DNA from: an uncultured Chloroflexota bacterium
GTDB lineage: Bacteria; Chloroflexota; Dehalococcoidia; UBA3495
DNA length: 9,528 nt
Direction: 5' to 3'
NCBI GenBank assembly: GCA_913052545.1
Contig: CAJXEF010000083.1
Coordinates: 1 to 9,528 of the forward strand
A model generated the notes under the pieces. It was not told the DNA's origin. It was given only the letters and a program-made list of their open reading frames with translations, and did no database searches. Below, one piece after another: positions 1 to 6,930 of the stretch (position 1 is its first letter; every line of letters starts with the position of its first letter). Both the position numbers and the translations under genes were made by a program.

Positions 1-1422
1 CCGTACTTAGGTCTATCACCGGTAATTGCCATGACTGGCAGAAAACCACCAATGGACCAACAAAGAAACGCCTATCAGGAGATAGAGCACTCCAAACCCT
101 TTGCATCTGTAACCAAGTTCAGTGCCTACGTAGAACAAGTTGAACAACTGCCTTATCTATTACGCCAGGCGTTCAGGGAAGCCACGACAGGCGCATCCAA
201 GCCTGTACACTTAGATCTTCAGGGAATGTCCGGAAATGTAATTATGCAGAGTGAAGGTGACTTAGAGTTGGTATTTGAGAATACCTTCACAAGTCGACCT
301 GCATTCAGGCCGGAACCCTCCGACAGCGCTATACGAGAAGCCGCTCAAGTAATCTCCAGATCTCAAAAACCAGTAATAGTAGCCGGGGGCGGAGTGACCT
401 CCTCTAGGGCTCAACAAGAAGTAGTAGAACTAGCGGAGATGTTAAACATCCCCGTAGCTACTTCGTTAAATGCCAAAGGAACCATTACCGATGATCATCG
501 GTTATCAGTAGGTGTAGTGGGGTCCTATTCCAGATGGTGTGCTAATCGAGTTGTGGCCGAAGCCGATTTAGTAATTTATATCGGCAGCCACACGGGCAGT
601 CAAGTAACCAACGAATGGAAAGTTCCTGCCCAAGGCACTCCAGTAATTCAAATTGATATCGAACCTGCTGAGCTAGGGAGAAGTTACCCGAACGAGGTGT
701 CACTACAGGGTGACGCTAAAGCCACAGTGCAAAAATTAATTGAATCATTAGAACCAACCAGTAATCGTACCGAATGGACCTCAAGAGCAGCTGAGCTAGT
801 TACGCAGTGGAGGGAAGAGGTTTTACCGAGAGCAACGTCGAACGCGGTTCCCATAATCCCAGAACGGCTTTGTAATGAGCTGACCCAGGCGTTACCACCA
901 AATTCTATACTCGTCGCGGACACCGGACACGCTGGGATATGGACAGGCTCAATGGTTGATTTGAATCACACAGGCCAGGATTACATACGATGTGCTGGAT
1001 CTTTGGGATGGGGATTATCAGGTGCAATAGGGGTTAAATGTGCCTTACCGAATCGACCGGTAATTTGTTTTAGCGGAGACGGCGGATTTATGTATCATAT
1101 AGCAGAATTGGAAACTGCGGTCCGCTATAACATTCCGGTGGTTTCAGTAGTCAATAACAATCACGGCTTGCTCCAGGATAAAAGAGGGGACGACCGAGCG
1201 TATCAAGCAGTCCCAGGATCTCATTCATCAGACCTATGGGAATTTAATGATGTAGACATGTCCAAAGTCGCTGAGGCCATGGGAGCATTCGGTATTCGTG
1301 TTGACCAACCACAGGACATCCAAAATGCTATTGAGGAAGCGCTAGCATCCGGTCGCCCGGCAGTAGTCGACGTAGTTACGGACCCCTTAGATAGTGAAGC
1401 TCCCATACCTTGGTCTCCTTAA
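1..1422 (+). CDS. Thiamine-diphosphate-dependent enzyme, acetolactate synthase-like (5' end cut off by window)
   Basis: The reading frame is open to base 1, and the codons before the first ATG (base 31) read like the family's 'SPVIAxTG' strand, so that ATG is internal. About 80-100 N-terminal residues are outside the window, including the conserved Glu that activates ThDP. What remains is the end of the pyrimidine-binding domain, a central Rossmann-like domain (VIVAGGGV near base 375, then the AKG and GS(H)TG stretches) and the pyrophosphate-binding domain. The ThDP/Mg motif is seen as GDGG at 1075-1086 followed 23 residues after the GDG by NNN at 1153-1161. The family decarboxylates 2-oxo acids or ligates the resulting carbanion, in the cytoplasm. 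The substrate cannot be assigned: true acetolactate synthase, a benzoylformate/oxalyl-CoA-type decarboxylase or a sulfoacetaldehyde-type enzyme all remain possible. No small regulatory (ilvN) subunit follows; the next gene is a deacetylase, which suggests catabolism. The gene ends with tandem in-frame stops TAA TGA. Confidence 0.9.
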   Translation, partial: PYLGLSPVIAMTGRKPPMDQQRNAYQEIEHSKPFASVTKFSAYVEQVEQLPYLLRQAFREATTGASKPVHLDLQGMSGNVIMQSEGDLELVFENTFTSRPAFRPEPSDSAIREAAQVISRSQKPVIVAGGGVTSSRAQQEVVELAEMLNIPVATSLNAKGTITDDHRLSVGVVGSYSRWCANRVVAEADLVIYIGSHTGSQVTNEWKVPAQGTPVIQIDIEPAELGRSYPNEVSLQGDAKATVQKLIESLEPTSNRTEWTSRAAELVTQWREEVLPRATSNAVPIIPERLCNELTQALPPNSILVADTGHAGIWTGSMVDLNHTGQDYIRCAGSLGWGLSGAIGVKCALPNRPVICFSGDGGFMYHIAELETAVRYNIPVVSVVNNNHGLLQDKRGDDRAYQAVPGSHSSDLWEFNDVDMSKVAEAMGAFGIRVDQPQDIQNAIEEALASGRPAVVDVVTDPLDSEAPIPWSP

Positions 1423-1548
1423 TGAAGTTACCTAGGTAGTTGGCAATAGTTCTCTAAACAGTTTGCCTGTCCAGTGGATCTAAATAAATGCTCTCGTACT
1501 TGACGAAGAGTTGATTCAAAATAATCGGTCATATACCAAATCTTTAAA

Positions 1549-1573
1549 GTCGTGCTTTTACCACGACCGGAGG
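1549..1573 (+). promoter_or_regulatory. Shine-Dalgarno of the deacetylase gene with a small hairpin directly upstream
   Basis: GGAGG at 1569-1573 lies 4 bases before the ATG at 1578 and fixes that start. Two bases upstream ends a hairpin with arms GTCGTG (1549-1554) and CACGAC (1562-1567) and a 7-base loop. A 6-bp stem of this kind occurs by chance several times in a window this long, so only the Shine-Dalgarno is firm and any control of translation by the hairpin is conjecture. Confidence 0.5.
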
Positions 1574-1577
1574 AGCC

Positions 1578-2450
1578 ATGCCCAATCCTAGAGCAGAATA
1601 TTCCCCAATATTCAATCGGCCTCCGTTGAAATTGCCAGATAATGCGCGAATCGCTGTCTGGCCAATCATAAATGTCGAAGAGTGGGATATAAAAGAACCG
1701 ATGGCTCGAGCCGTCTTACCTACCCCTCAAGGAGTTTCTGTGATTCCAGATATACCCAATTTCGGATGGTATGACTACGGTATGAGAGTCGGATTTTGGC
1801 GATTAAAAAGAGTATTGGATGACCACCAAATCAGGGCAACGGTTAGTCTCAATGCGTCTGTCTGTTTAAGTTATCCATCCCTAGTCGAAAAGAGCCTTCA
1901 ATCAAATTGGGAACTGATGGCTCACGGTTTCGTCCAGAGAGTGCTGAATAGAGAAACAGACGAACGAGATGTAATCCAACGAACTATAAAAACGATCAAA
2001 GACTTTTCTGGGACAGCACCACGAGGTTGGATGGGACCTGGTTTAGCCGAAACTTTTGATACTCCCGATATCCTAGCCGAAGAGGGAATCGAATACGTAT
2101 GCGACTGGTGTAATGATGACCAACCATATCCGATCAAGGTGAACAATGGAAGCCTGATATCTGTTCCCTATACTCTAGAGTTGAACGATATTCCCATCTA
2201 CTTGGATCAACACCATAAATCACCAGAGTTGTTAGAAAGAAGCAAAGATCAATTTGATACACTTTACAATGAAGGAGCAGTAAGCGCTCGCATTATGGCT
2301 ATATCCACGCATCCATACATAACAGGAGTGCCTCACCGGATAAAATATTACAACGAGATTTTCAATTACATAAAACAATTTGAAGGGGTAATCTGGATGA
2401 CAGGTAGTGAGATTCTAGACTGGTACAAAGGTCAGACTAACTCCCATTAG
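1578..2450 (+). CDS. Polysaccharide deacetylase-family (NodB-fold) hydrolase, PuuE/allantoinase-like
   Basis: A 290-residue protein without signal peptide, so probably cytoplasmic. Recognisable NodB-fold stretches in order are: strand 1 ending in NVEEWD (residues 32-37), RATVSLNA (86-93), MAHG (114-117), an APRGWMGPG stretch (147-155), EEGIEYVCDWCNDDQPY (168-184) and STHPYITGVPHR (243-254). The GWxGPG, DDxPY and HPxxTGxPHR signatures resemble PuuE-type allantoinases and other C-N hydrolases rather than secreted chitin or peptidoglycan deacetylases. The canonical Asp-Asp of the first NodB motif is Glu34-Glu35 and the HxxxH metal motif is H116-x3-Q120, as often in the PuuE-like branch. The ATG at 1578 has GGAGG four bases upstream. 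The NHL gene follows after 32 bases, suggesting one transcript. A cyclic amide, imide or ureide substrate is inference; the specific activity is unknown. Confidence 0.85.
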   Translation: MPNPRAEYSPIFNRPPLKLPDNARIAVWPIINVEEWDIKEPMARAVLPTPQGVSVIPDIPNFGWYDYGMRVGFWRLKRVLDDHQIRATVSLNASVCLSYPSLVEKSLQSNWELMAHGFVQRVLNRETDERDVIQRTIKTIKDFSGTAPRGWMGPGLAETFDTPDILAEEGIEYVCDWCNDDQPYPIKVNNGSLISVPYTLELNDIPIYLDQHHKSPELLERSKDQFDTLYNEGAVSARIMAISTHPYITGVPHRIKYYNEIFNYIKQFEGVIWMTGSEILDWYKGQTNSH

Positions 2451-2482
2451 GCAGCGAATTCGATCCCATTTAAGAGGTCAAT

Positions 2483-3520
2483 ATGCCCTACACCAAAGGA
2501 ATAATTCAAACCATTGTTGGCACTGGAGAGGCTGGTTACAGTGGAGACGGAGACATAGCTAGCAAAGCGTTACTCAGAGAACCATTTATGTGCTGCTTTG
2601 ATAAAAACGGCAACATTATCATAGCCGAAGCCAAGAATCATTGTGTTAGACGAGTTGATGTGCACACAGGTCTGATACAAACGATAGCAGGTACCGGTAG
2701 TCCAGGCTATTCCGGGGACGGCGGCCCAGCCACTGTTGCTACTATGAATGAACCGTATTCTCTGGCCGTCGATCCAACAAGTAATGATATATATATCGTG
2801 GACAGATTGAACGCGGTCATAAGGAAATTACAGGCTACAAGTGGCGTTATCACTACAGTAGCTGGCACCGGTATCTCCGGATACAGTGGTGATAACGCAC
2901 CTGCCTACCTTGCGCAATTAAGAGAGCCCAACGATTGCTACATCGATAGTAGAGGCGGACTTCTGATCGCAGACATTCAAGATCAGAGAATCCGGAAACT
3001 TGACCTATCTACAGGGATAATCAGTACTTTCGTAGGTAATGGAGAAAAACTCCGTGCAGGCGACGGCCGTCCAGCTCAAGAAGCCAGTATCTTGGGTGCC
3101 AGGGCAATCTGCCAAGACAACTTAGGGAATACATACATAGCCGAAAGGGAAGGGAACGGTGTCCGGAAAGTCGATTTCAACGGGATCATGTCTACATTCG
3201 CCGGTAACGGAGAAAGAGGGTATTCAGGAGACGGCGGACCTGCTATGACGGCTACCTGGGGAGCTCCTAAAGCCATCCGATGTGACAATGATGGAAACGT
3301 CATTGTCGTTGACACTGAAAACCACGCCATCCGAAAGATAGACAAAGATACTGGCATTGTAAACACGATAGCCGGAGGTCATCTTGGGAATGAAGGAGAT
3401 GGTGGAACGGCTACAAATGCAGGGCTCGACAGGCCGCACGGTTGCAGTATTGACTCAGAAGGGAATATATTTATAGCAGATAGCAATAATCATCGCATAA
3501 GAGTAGTAGGAACCGTTTAA
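2483..3520 (+). CDS. NHL-repeat protein, six-bladed beta-propeller
   Basis: A 345-residue protein made almost entirely of six tandem repeats of 56-58 residues, starting at residues 6, 63, 121, 178, 234 and 291. Each begins G(I/L/V)I-T-(I/F)-(A/V)G-G, carries a glycine-rich GYSGDGGPA-type loop, and ends with D..GN.(Y/I)IAD..NH.IRK(V/I)D. Six repeats are the right number for one closed propeller, so the protein looks complete. The loop is best kept in repeats 2 and 5 and altered in repeat 1 (GDGDIA), 3 (GDNAPA), 4 (AGDGRPA) and 6 (EGDGGTA). There is no signal peptide or membrane helix, although many propellers with this loop are exported. The start is the ATG at 2483 with GAGG at 2474-2477. It probably shares a transcript with the deacetylase gene 32 bases upstream. 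NHL propellers serve as binding scaffolds or as lactonase/lyase-like enzymes; which applies here cannot be told. Confidence 0.9.
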   Translation: MPYTKGIIQTIVGTGEAGYSGDGDIASKALLREPFMCCFDKNGNIIIAEAKNHCVRRVDVHTGLIQTIAGTGSPGYSGDGGPATVATMNEPYSLAVDPTSNDIYIVDRLNAVIRKLQATSGVITTVAGTGISGYSGDNAPAYLAQLREPNDCYIDSRGGLLIADIQDQRIRKLDLSTGIISTFVGNGEKLRAGDGRPAQEASILGARAICQDNLGNTYIAEREGNGVRKVDFNGIMSTFAGNGERGYSGDGGPAMTATWGAPKAIRCDNDGNVIVVDTENHAIRKIDKDTGIVNTIAGGHLGNEGDGGTATNAGLDRPHGCSIDSEGNIFIADSNNHRIRVVGTV

Positions 3521-3554
3521 TAATTTGGATATTGGCCGACAATTAAGACTTTTG

Positions 3555-3583
3555 TTGTCCGTCAGCTGAGTACAAGTTATCAT
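3555..3583 (+). promoter_or_regulatory. Candidate sigma70-type promoter for the TcuA-like gene
   Basis: TTGTCC at 3555-3560 and TATCAT at 3578-3583 are 17 bases apart, matching the -35 and -10 consensus at 4 of 6 and 5 of 6 positions. Transcription would start near 3590, leaving a leader of about 40 bases. It lies in the 109-base gap after the NHL gene. It was found by eye and is not experimentally supported. Confidence 0.35.
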
Positions 3584-3616
3584 AGGGACAGACCTTTAAA
3601 CTCAACGATTGATCCT

Positions 3617-3632
3617 CTGGAGGTACGTTTTG
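3617..3632 (+). promoter_or_regulatory. Shine-Dalgarno and TTG start that fix the start of the TcuA-like gene
   Basis: CTGGAGGT at 3617-3624 is a near-ideal Shine-Dalgarno and lies five bases before TTG at 3630. An upstream in-frame TTG at 3609 would place this ribosome site inside the coding sequence and add seven residues (ILWRY...) that do not fit the family. Starting at 3630 gives MDQVYDVIVVGAG, with the FAD-binding strand at the usual distance from the N-terminus. Confidence 0.8.
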
Positions 3633-5126
3633 GACCAAGTTTATGATGTCATAGTTGTAGGTGCGGGAAATGCCGCCCTCAGTGCTGCAATAGCTGCTAG
3701 AGAAAATTGCGAATCAGTGCTAGTAGTCGAAAAAGCACCGGAATACTTTAGAGGTGGAAACACCTACTTTACCGGAGGTATCATCCGGTTCCCTTTTGAT
3801 GGAATAGAAGACATTAAAGCATTAATTCCCGATATGTCAGAAACCGAAGAAAATTCAGTAGATGTTGGTAGTTATTCTGAAAGCCAATATTACGAAGATA
3901 TGATGCGAGTAACTCATGGGCTTTCAGACCCAGAAATGGCCCAAATTCTTGTAAGTCAAGCATTTCCAACTATGAAATGGTTACAAAAACACGGAGTACG
4001 ATTCGTACTCTCGTTTGGTAGGCAAGCTTTTAAAGATGGAGATAAATTCAGATTCTGGGGTGGTTTATTAGTCGAGGCTGTAGGAGCCGGAAAAGGGCTT
4101 TCAGATCAGCAATTCGACGTTGCCAAGGACATGGGGATCGAAGTTAGATACTCCACCCAAGGTACAAAGTTATTACAAGATAACAAAGGTCGTGTTTGCG
4201 GCTTACAAGTATTGGGACCGGACGGATTTGAAGATATAGCCGGACGATCAGTGGTTCTTGCGGCTGGTGGCTTCGAAGCCAATGCTGAGATGAGATGCAG
4301 ATACCTAGGACCAGGTTGGGAAACAGTTAAAGTACGGGGTATCCCTTACAATACTGGAGATGCCATCAAAATGGCTTTGGACGTTGGTGCCCAATCCTAT
4401 GGCCACTGGAGTAGTTGCCATGCGGTGGCATGGGACATGAATGCTCCTGCTTTTGGTGATCGTACTATCACGGAATTATTCCAAAAGCACTCCTATCCGT
4501 TTGGTCTCATAGTAAATGTCGACGGCGAACGATTTTTGGACGAAGGTGCGGATTTTCGTAACTACACGTACGTAACTTATGGTAGAGCTTTAATGACACA
4601 ACCCCAAGGACTAGCGTTCCAAGTCTTCGATAACAAAGTCAAACACCTTCTTAGGGACGAGTACTGGATCCCACAGGCAACCATGGCCGAAGCTAACACT
4701 CTTGAGGAATTAGCTTCTCGGCTCGACATAGATGTAGAAGGATTGGTTAACACAGTCAAAGAATACAACGCCGCAATACTAACAGATATCCCTCACAACC
4801 CTACGGTTAAGGATGGGAGAGGTACAACCGGACTGGCTGTTAACAAAACTAATTGGGCAGAGACTATCGATACCCCACCCTACATGGGATGGGCTGTCAC
4901 CACCGGAATATCGTTCACTTTCGGCGGAGTAAAGATTAATACTCGCGGGCAAGTAGTAACCAATGCCCAAGATCCGATACCCGGTCTATACGCAGCAGGA
5001 GAAATGGTGGGTGGTCTATTCTATTACAATTACCCTGGTGGCTCTGGCCTTTCAGCAGGAATGGTATTTGGAAAACTATCAGGAATTAGTGCCGCAGAAG
5101 ACGCACGGATACTGAAGGATATCTAA
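3630..5126 (+). CDS. FAD-dependent dehydrogenase, tricarballylate dehydrogenase (TcuA)-like, FAD_binding_2 family
   Basis: A 498-residue flavoprotein of the fumarate reductase/3-ketosteroid dehydrogenase superfamily. The N-terminal dinucleotide fold is seen as VIVVGAGNAALSAA (GAGNAA at residues 11-16), with the ribose-binding acid E34 and RGGNTYFTGG (41-50). The NAALSAA and RGGN signatures, the GERF(L)DEGADFRNYTY stretch with its following GRA, and the C-terminal GLYAAGEMVGGLFYYN (452-467) plus YPGGSGLSAGMVFG are those of TcuA-like proteins, which oxidise tricarballylate to cis-aconitate using FAD. The length is normal. No signal peptide or heme domain is present, so it should be a cytoplasmic dehydrogenase. 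An MFS carrier follows 118 bases downstream, as tcuC does in the Salmonella system, but no tcuB (iron-sulfur electron acceptor) is present. The substrate may be another carboxylate, and a ketosteroid or urocanate-type substrate is not excluded. Confidence 0.88.
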   Translation: MDQVYDVIVVGAGNAALSAAIAARENCESVLVVEKAPEYFRGGNTYFTGGIIRFPFDGIEDIKALIPDMSETEENSVDVGSYSESQYYEDMMRVTHGLSDPEMAQILVSQAFPTMKWLQKHGVRFVLSFGRQAFKDGDKFRFWGGLLVEAVGAGKGLSDQQFDVAKDMGIEVRYSTQGTKLLQDNKGRVCGLQVLGPDGFEDIAGRSVVLAAGGFEANAEMRCRYLGPGWETVKVRGIPYNTGDAIKMALDVGAQSYGHWSSCHAVAWDMNAPAFGDRTITELFQKHSYPFGLIVNVDGERFLDEGADFRNYTYVTYGRALMTQPQGLAFQVFDNKVKHLLRDEYWIPQATMAEANTLEELASRLDIDVEGLVNTVKEYNAAILTDIPHNPTVKDGRGTTGLAVNKTNWAETIDTPPYMGWAVTTGISFTFGGVKINTRGQVVTNAQDPIPGLYAAGEMVGGLFYYNYPGGSGLSAGMVFGKLSGISAAEDARILKDI

Positions 5127-5166
5127 CCGTTTTTTCGATCACTGCTATTCTATAGCCTAGAGGTAT

Positions 5167-5212
5167 TAGTGCAGAGGGAACTATTGATATATCAACAGTT
5201 CCCTCTGCACTA
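5167..5212 (+). repeat. 46-base near-perfect inverted repeat (long hairpin) without T-tract
   Basis: Bases 5167-5182 pair perfectly with 5197-5212 (16 bp; core arm AGTGCAGAGGGAACT). One A/C mismatch (5183/5196) follows, and then the 12-base palindrome TTGATATATCAA (5184-5195) closes the tip, so the whole 46 bases fold with a single mismatch. It lies between the TcuA-like and MFS genes. Neither strand shows a T-run after the stem (the + strand continues TAAGTGAAG), so it is not a standard intrinsic terminator. It could be a T-less terminator, an mRNA-stabilising or processing hairpin, an operator, or a copy of a dispersed palindromic element. A stem this long is not expected by chance. Confidence 0.9.
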
Positions 5213-5244
5213 TAAGTGAAGTAGTATCCAATGGACCAATTGAT

Positions 5245-6549
5245 TTGACTAGAATTAAAACTAATCGGCCAACTGTCTATTATGGCTGGTACATCGTATT
5301 AGCTTGCATATTTATCGCCTTCGTGACTAACGGTGCTCGTAACAGCTTTGGCATCTTCGTCATACCCTTGAGCGATGAGTTCAATTGGAGCCGAGGAACT
5401 ATTTCATTTGCAGCAGCATTAGCTTTCCTTGTTAGTGGTGTAACTCAACCAATAATGGGGAGTCTATTCGATCGTTGGGGTGGAAGGAGAGTAATACTAA
5501 CTAGCCTTCTCATCTTCGGGATAGCCACAGCCGCACTTAGCCTTACATTCCATTTTATATTTTTACTTTTCTTCTTCGGCGTAGTCTCCGCCATCGCACT
5601 CGGGGGTATGTCTCTAACGAATACCGGATCCTTACTCTCCAAATGGTTTATGCGTAAACGAGCTACGGTAGTTGGATTCAATGCGACGGGATTAGCTGCC
5701 GGCGGATTGATTCTGGTCCCATTTGGCATGTATCTGTTACAAACCACGGGTTGGCGTATTACCTGGGCAGTATTTGGATTTATGGTACTCTTGCTCGCAT
5801 TGCCTCTTGCCTGGGTAATTCTTAAGGACAATCCAGAAGATATTGATTTAAGTCCAGATGGCGATCAGTACAACCAACCCGGCAAACCTAACCCAAATTT
5901 GAAAGGACGAATAATAGGACCTTTAGATACAAATAGGTGGATCGTATCATTCAGGTCCCTGCCTATGTGGCAGATGACAGGGTCATACGTAGTTTGCGGT
6001 GCTACCACCGGAGTTTTATCGGTACATTTCGTTCCTTACGCACTGGGCCAAGGTATCTCACCCGATCTAGCGGCACTGATCTTTGGTTTTATGATGTTTC
6101 TCAACATTCTAGGTAGTTTAGGAGCCGGCTGGATTTCGGATAAATATAATCGGAAAAATATACTAGGACTAGTATATTTGATTAGGGGATTGGCATATAT
6201 GTTGCTGCTCACCGTGCCAGGTCCATTGGGCCTTTGGATATTCGCAGGAGTAGCTGGGGTATCATGGATAGCCACAGCCCCGTTAACAACAGCATTAACT
6301 GCCGATGTATATGGATTGCGGGCACTAGGTACAATCTCCGGAATTTCCTTCTTGTTCCACGCAATTGGCAGTTTCTCCAGCGTACTGTTTGCAGGATTAA
6401 TGTTCGACCTGACGGGATCATATACGGTCCCATTTTTGATCGCCGGATTGTTACTTTTCCCTGCTGCAATATCGGCATTCAGCATTAAGGAACACAAATA
6501 CTCGTCTAGATATCAACCCGTCATGGTACCGCTACCGGCTAATAACTGA
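5245..6549 (+). CDS. MFS transporter, 12-helix, monocarboxylate/OFA-like
   Basis: A 434-residue inner-membrane carrier. Hydrophobic segments lie at about residues 14-32, 50-72, 82-101, 104-126, 139-160, 170-192, 244-266, 274-296, 305-323, 328-354, 360-385 and 391-414, with a long polar loop at about 194-240 joining the two six-helix halves. The MFS motif between helices 2 and 3 is GSLFDRWGGRR (72-82), with a weaker copy, GWISDKYNRK (295-304), between helices 8 and 9. The N-terminal YYGWYIVLAC stretch is typical of carriers near the oxalate/formate-antiporter and monocarboxylate groups, so an organic acid substrate is likely but unproven. The TTG at 5245 is the only reasonable start, since the first in-frame ATG (residue 71) would remove two helices. 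It has no clear Shine-Dalgarno. Next to a TcuA-like dehydrogenase it probably imports that enzyme's substrate (inference). Confidence 0.88.
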   Translation: MTRIKTNRPTVYYGWYIVLACIFIAFVTNGARNSFGIFVIPLSDEFNWSRGTISFAAALAFLVSGVTQPIMGSLFDRWGGRRVILTSLLIFGIATAALSLTFHFIFLLFFFGVVSAIALGGMSLTNTGSLLSKWFMRKRATVVGFNATGLAAGGLILVPFGMYLLQTTGWRITWAVFGFMVLLLALPLAWVILKDNPEDIDLSPDGDQYNQPGKPNPNLKGRIIGPLDTNRWIVSFRSLPMWQMTGSYVVCGATTGVLSVHFVPYALGQGISPDLAALIFGFMMFLNILGSLGAGWISDKYNRKNILGLVYLIRGLAYMLLLTVPGPLGLWIFAGVAGVSWIATAPLTTALTADVYGLRALGTISGISFLFHAIGSFSSVLFAGLMFDLTGSYTVPFLIAGLLLFPAAISAFSIKEHKYSSRYQPVMVPLPANN

Positions 6550-6566
6550 CGTACTTCTTAAATACA

Positions 6567-6583
6567 GTTTAAAATCTTTAAAC
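6567..6583 (+). repeat. AT-rich inverted repeat GTTTAAA-N3-TTTAAAC
   Basis: Two perfect 7-base arms with a 3-base spacer lie 17 bases after the MFS stop and two bases upstream of a candidate -35 element. The position would suit an operator for the small downstream gene. However, 7-bp dyads are expected a few times per window by chance, and there is no T-tract to make it a terminator. Confidence 0.3.
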
Positions 6584-6585
6584 AC

Positions 6586-6614
6586 TTGCCACCAGCAATA
6601 ATTAAAGGTAGACT
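6586..6614 (+). promoter_or_regulatory. Candidate sigma70-type promoter for the 61-residue orphan
   Basis: TTGCCA at 6586-6591 (5 of 6 to TTGACA) and TAGACT at 6609-6614 (4 of 6 to TATAAT) are separated by 17 bases. The predicted start near 6621 would give a leader of roughly 85 bases. It was found by eye in the 158-base gap after the transporter. Confidence 0.3.
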
Positions 6615-6707
6615 ATCAACGTTCCTTTGATTGGGGTGTGCTTGTAGTATAGCCTACCAAAATCAGAAGGAGACACATTTAAATAGTAGGCAGGAGAGTA
6701 CCGAACT

Positions 6708-6893
6708 ATGTTTGACAGACAGTCTCTTGATAACCTGTTTGATGAATTACGAGATGAATACGAATTGGACGCTGACTGGGAAGATATCCAACGAGATGCC
6801 CATCTGGCCGTAGCTCGCCAAGATGCCGGTATGCCTCTTGGAGAGGTAGACGCCAGGGTAGTCACTCTAGTAGGAAAGCATAGTCCAGATTAA
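6708..6893 (+). CDS. Small acidic protein of unknown function
   Basis: A 61-residue protein that I do not recognise. It has 16 Asp/Glu against 6 Arg/Lys, no Cys, no signal peptide and no membrane segment. Residues 6-40 look helical and amphipathic, with Leu/Phe spaced among acids (L7, L10, F11, L14), then W24. A turn at GMPLGE (41-46) is followed by a short helix or strand to the end. AGGAG at 6692-6696 is an acceptable but rather distant Shine-Dalgarno (11 bases) for the ATG at 6708. The reading frame is preferred over overlapping ones because it fits between a candidate promoter and a clear terminator, and because the opposite-strand reading is the Ser/Arg-rich pattern of an antisense frame. 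It could be an anti-sigma-like or antitoxin-like protein or a regulatory subunit, but nothing in the sequence decides this. Confidence 0.6.
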   Translation: MFDRQSLDNLFDELRDEYELDADWEDIQRDAHLAVARQDAGMPLGEVDARVVTLVGKHSPD

Positions 6894-6930
6894 TCATCCT
6901 TATAGGATCGAACACATACTGTACATGAAG

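Noticed and set aside
1429..1438. Palindrome TACCTAGGTA just after the ThDP enzyme gene.
   Set aside because: Ten-base palindromes are expected about nine times in a window this size, and no other signal accompanies it.
1500..1525. TTGACG and AATAAT upstream of the deacetylase gene as a promoter.
   Set aside because: Both elements are good matches, but the spacer is only 14 bases, too short for a normal sigma70 promoter.
3609..3629. Upstream TTG as the start of the TcuA-like gene.
   Set aside because: The strong Shine-Dalgarno at 3617-3624 would lie inside the coding sequence, and it is correctly spaced for TTG 3630 instead.
5106..5135. Weak hairpin plus T6 run at the end of the TcuA-like gene as a terminator.
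   Set aside because: The T-run (5130-5135) is real, but the stem before it pairs only CGG with CCG plus a few A/T pairs broken by mismatches.
5184..5216. TTGATA and TATAAG around the hairpin as a transporter promoter.
   Set aside because: The spacer would be 21 bases, and TTGATA is part of the palindromic hairpin tip.
52..5239. ATGGACCAA occurring at both 52-60 and 5231-5239 as a repeat.
   Set aside because: Nine-base matches between two places in 9.5 kb are expected many times by chance.
5445..6497. Long opposite-strand ORFs (128, 153 and 89 codons) inside the transporter gene.
   Set aside because: They are antisense shadows of a convincing 12-helix transporter and have no ribosome sites or recognisable domains.
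6602..6865. Opposite-strand ORF of 87 codons over the small acidic gene.
   Set aside because: Its Ser/Arg/Tyr-rich product is typical of an antisense reading, and the + strand frame has better flanking signals.
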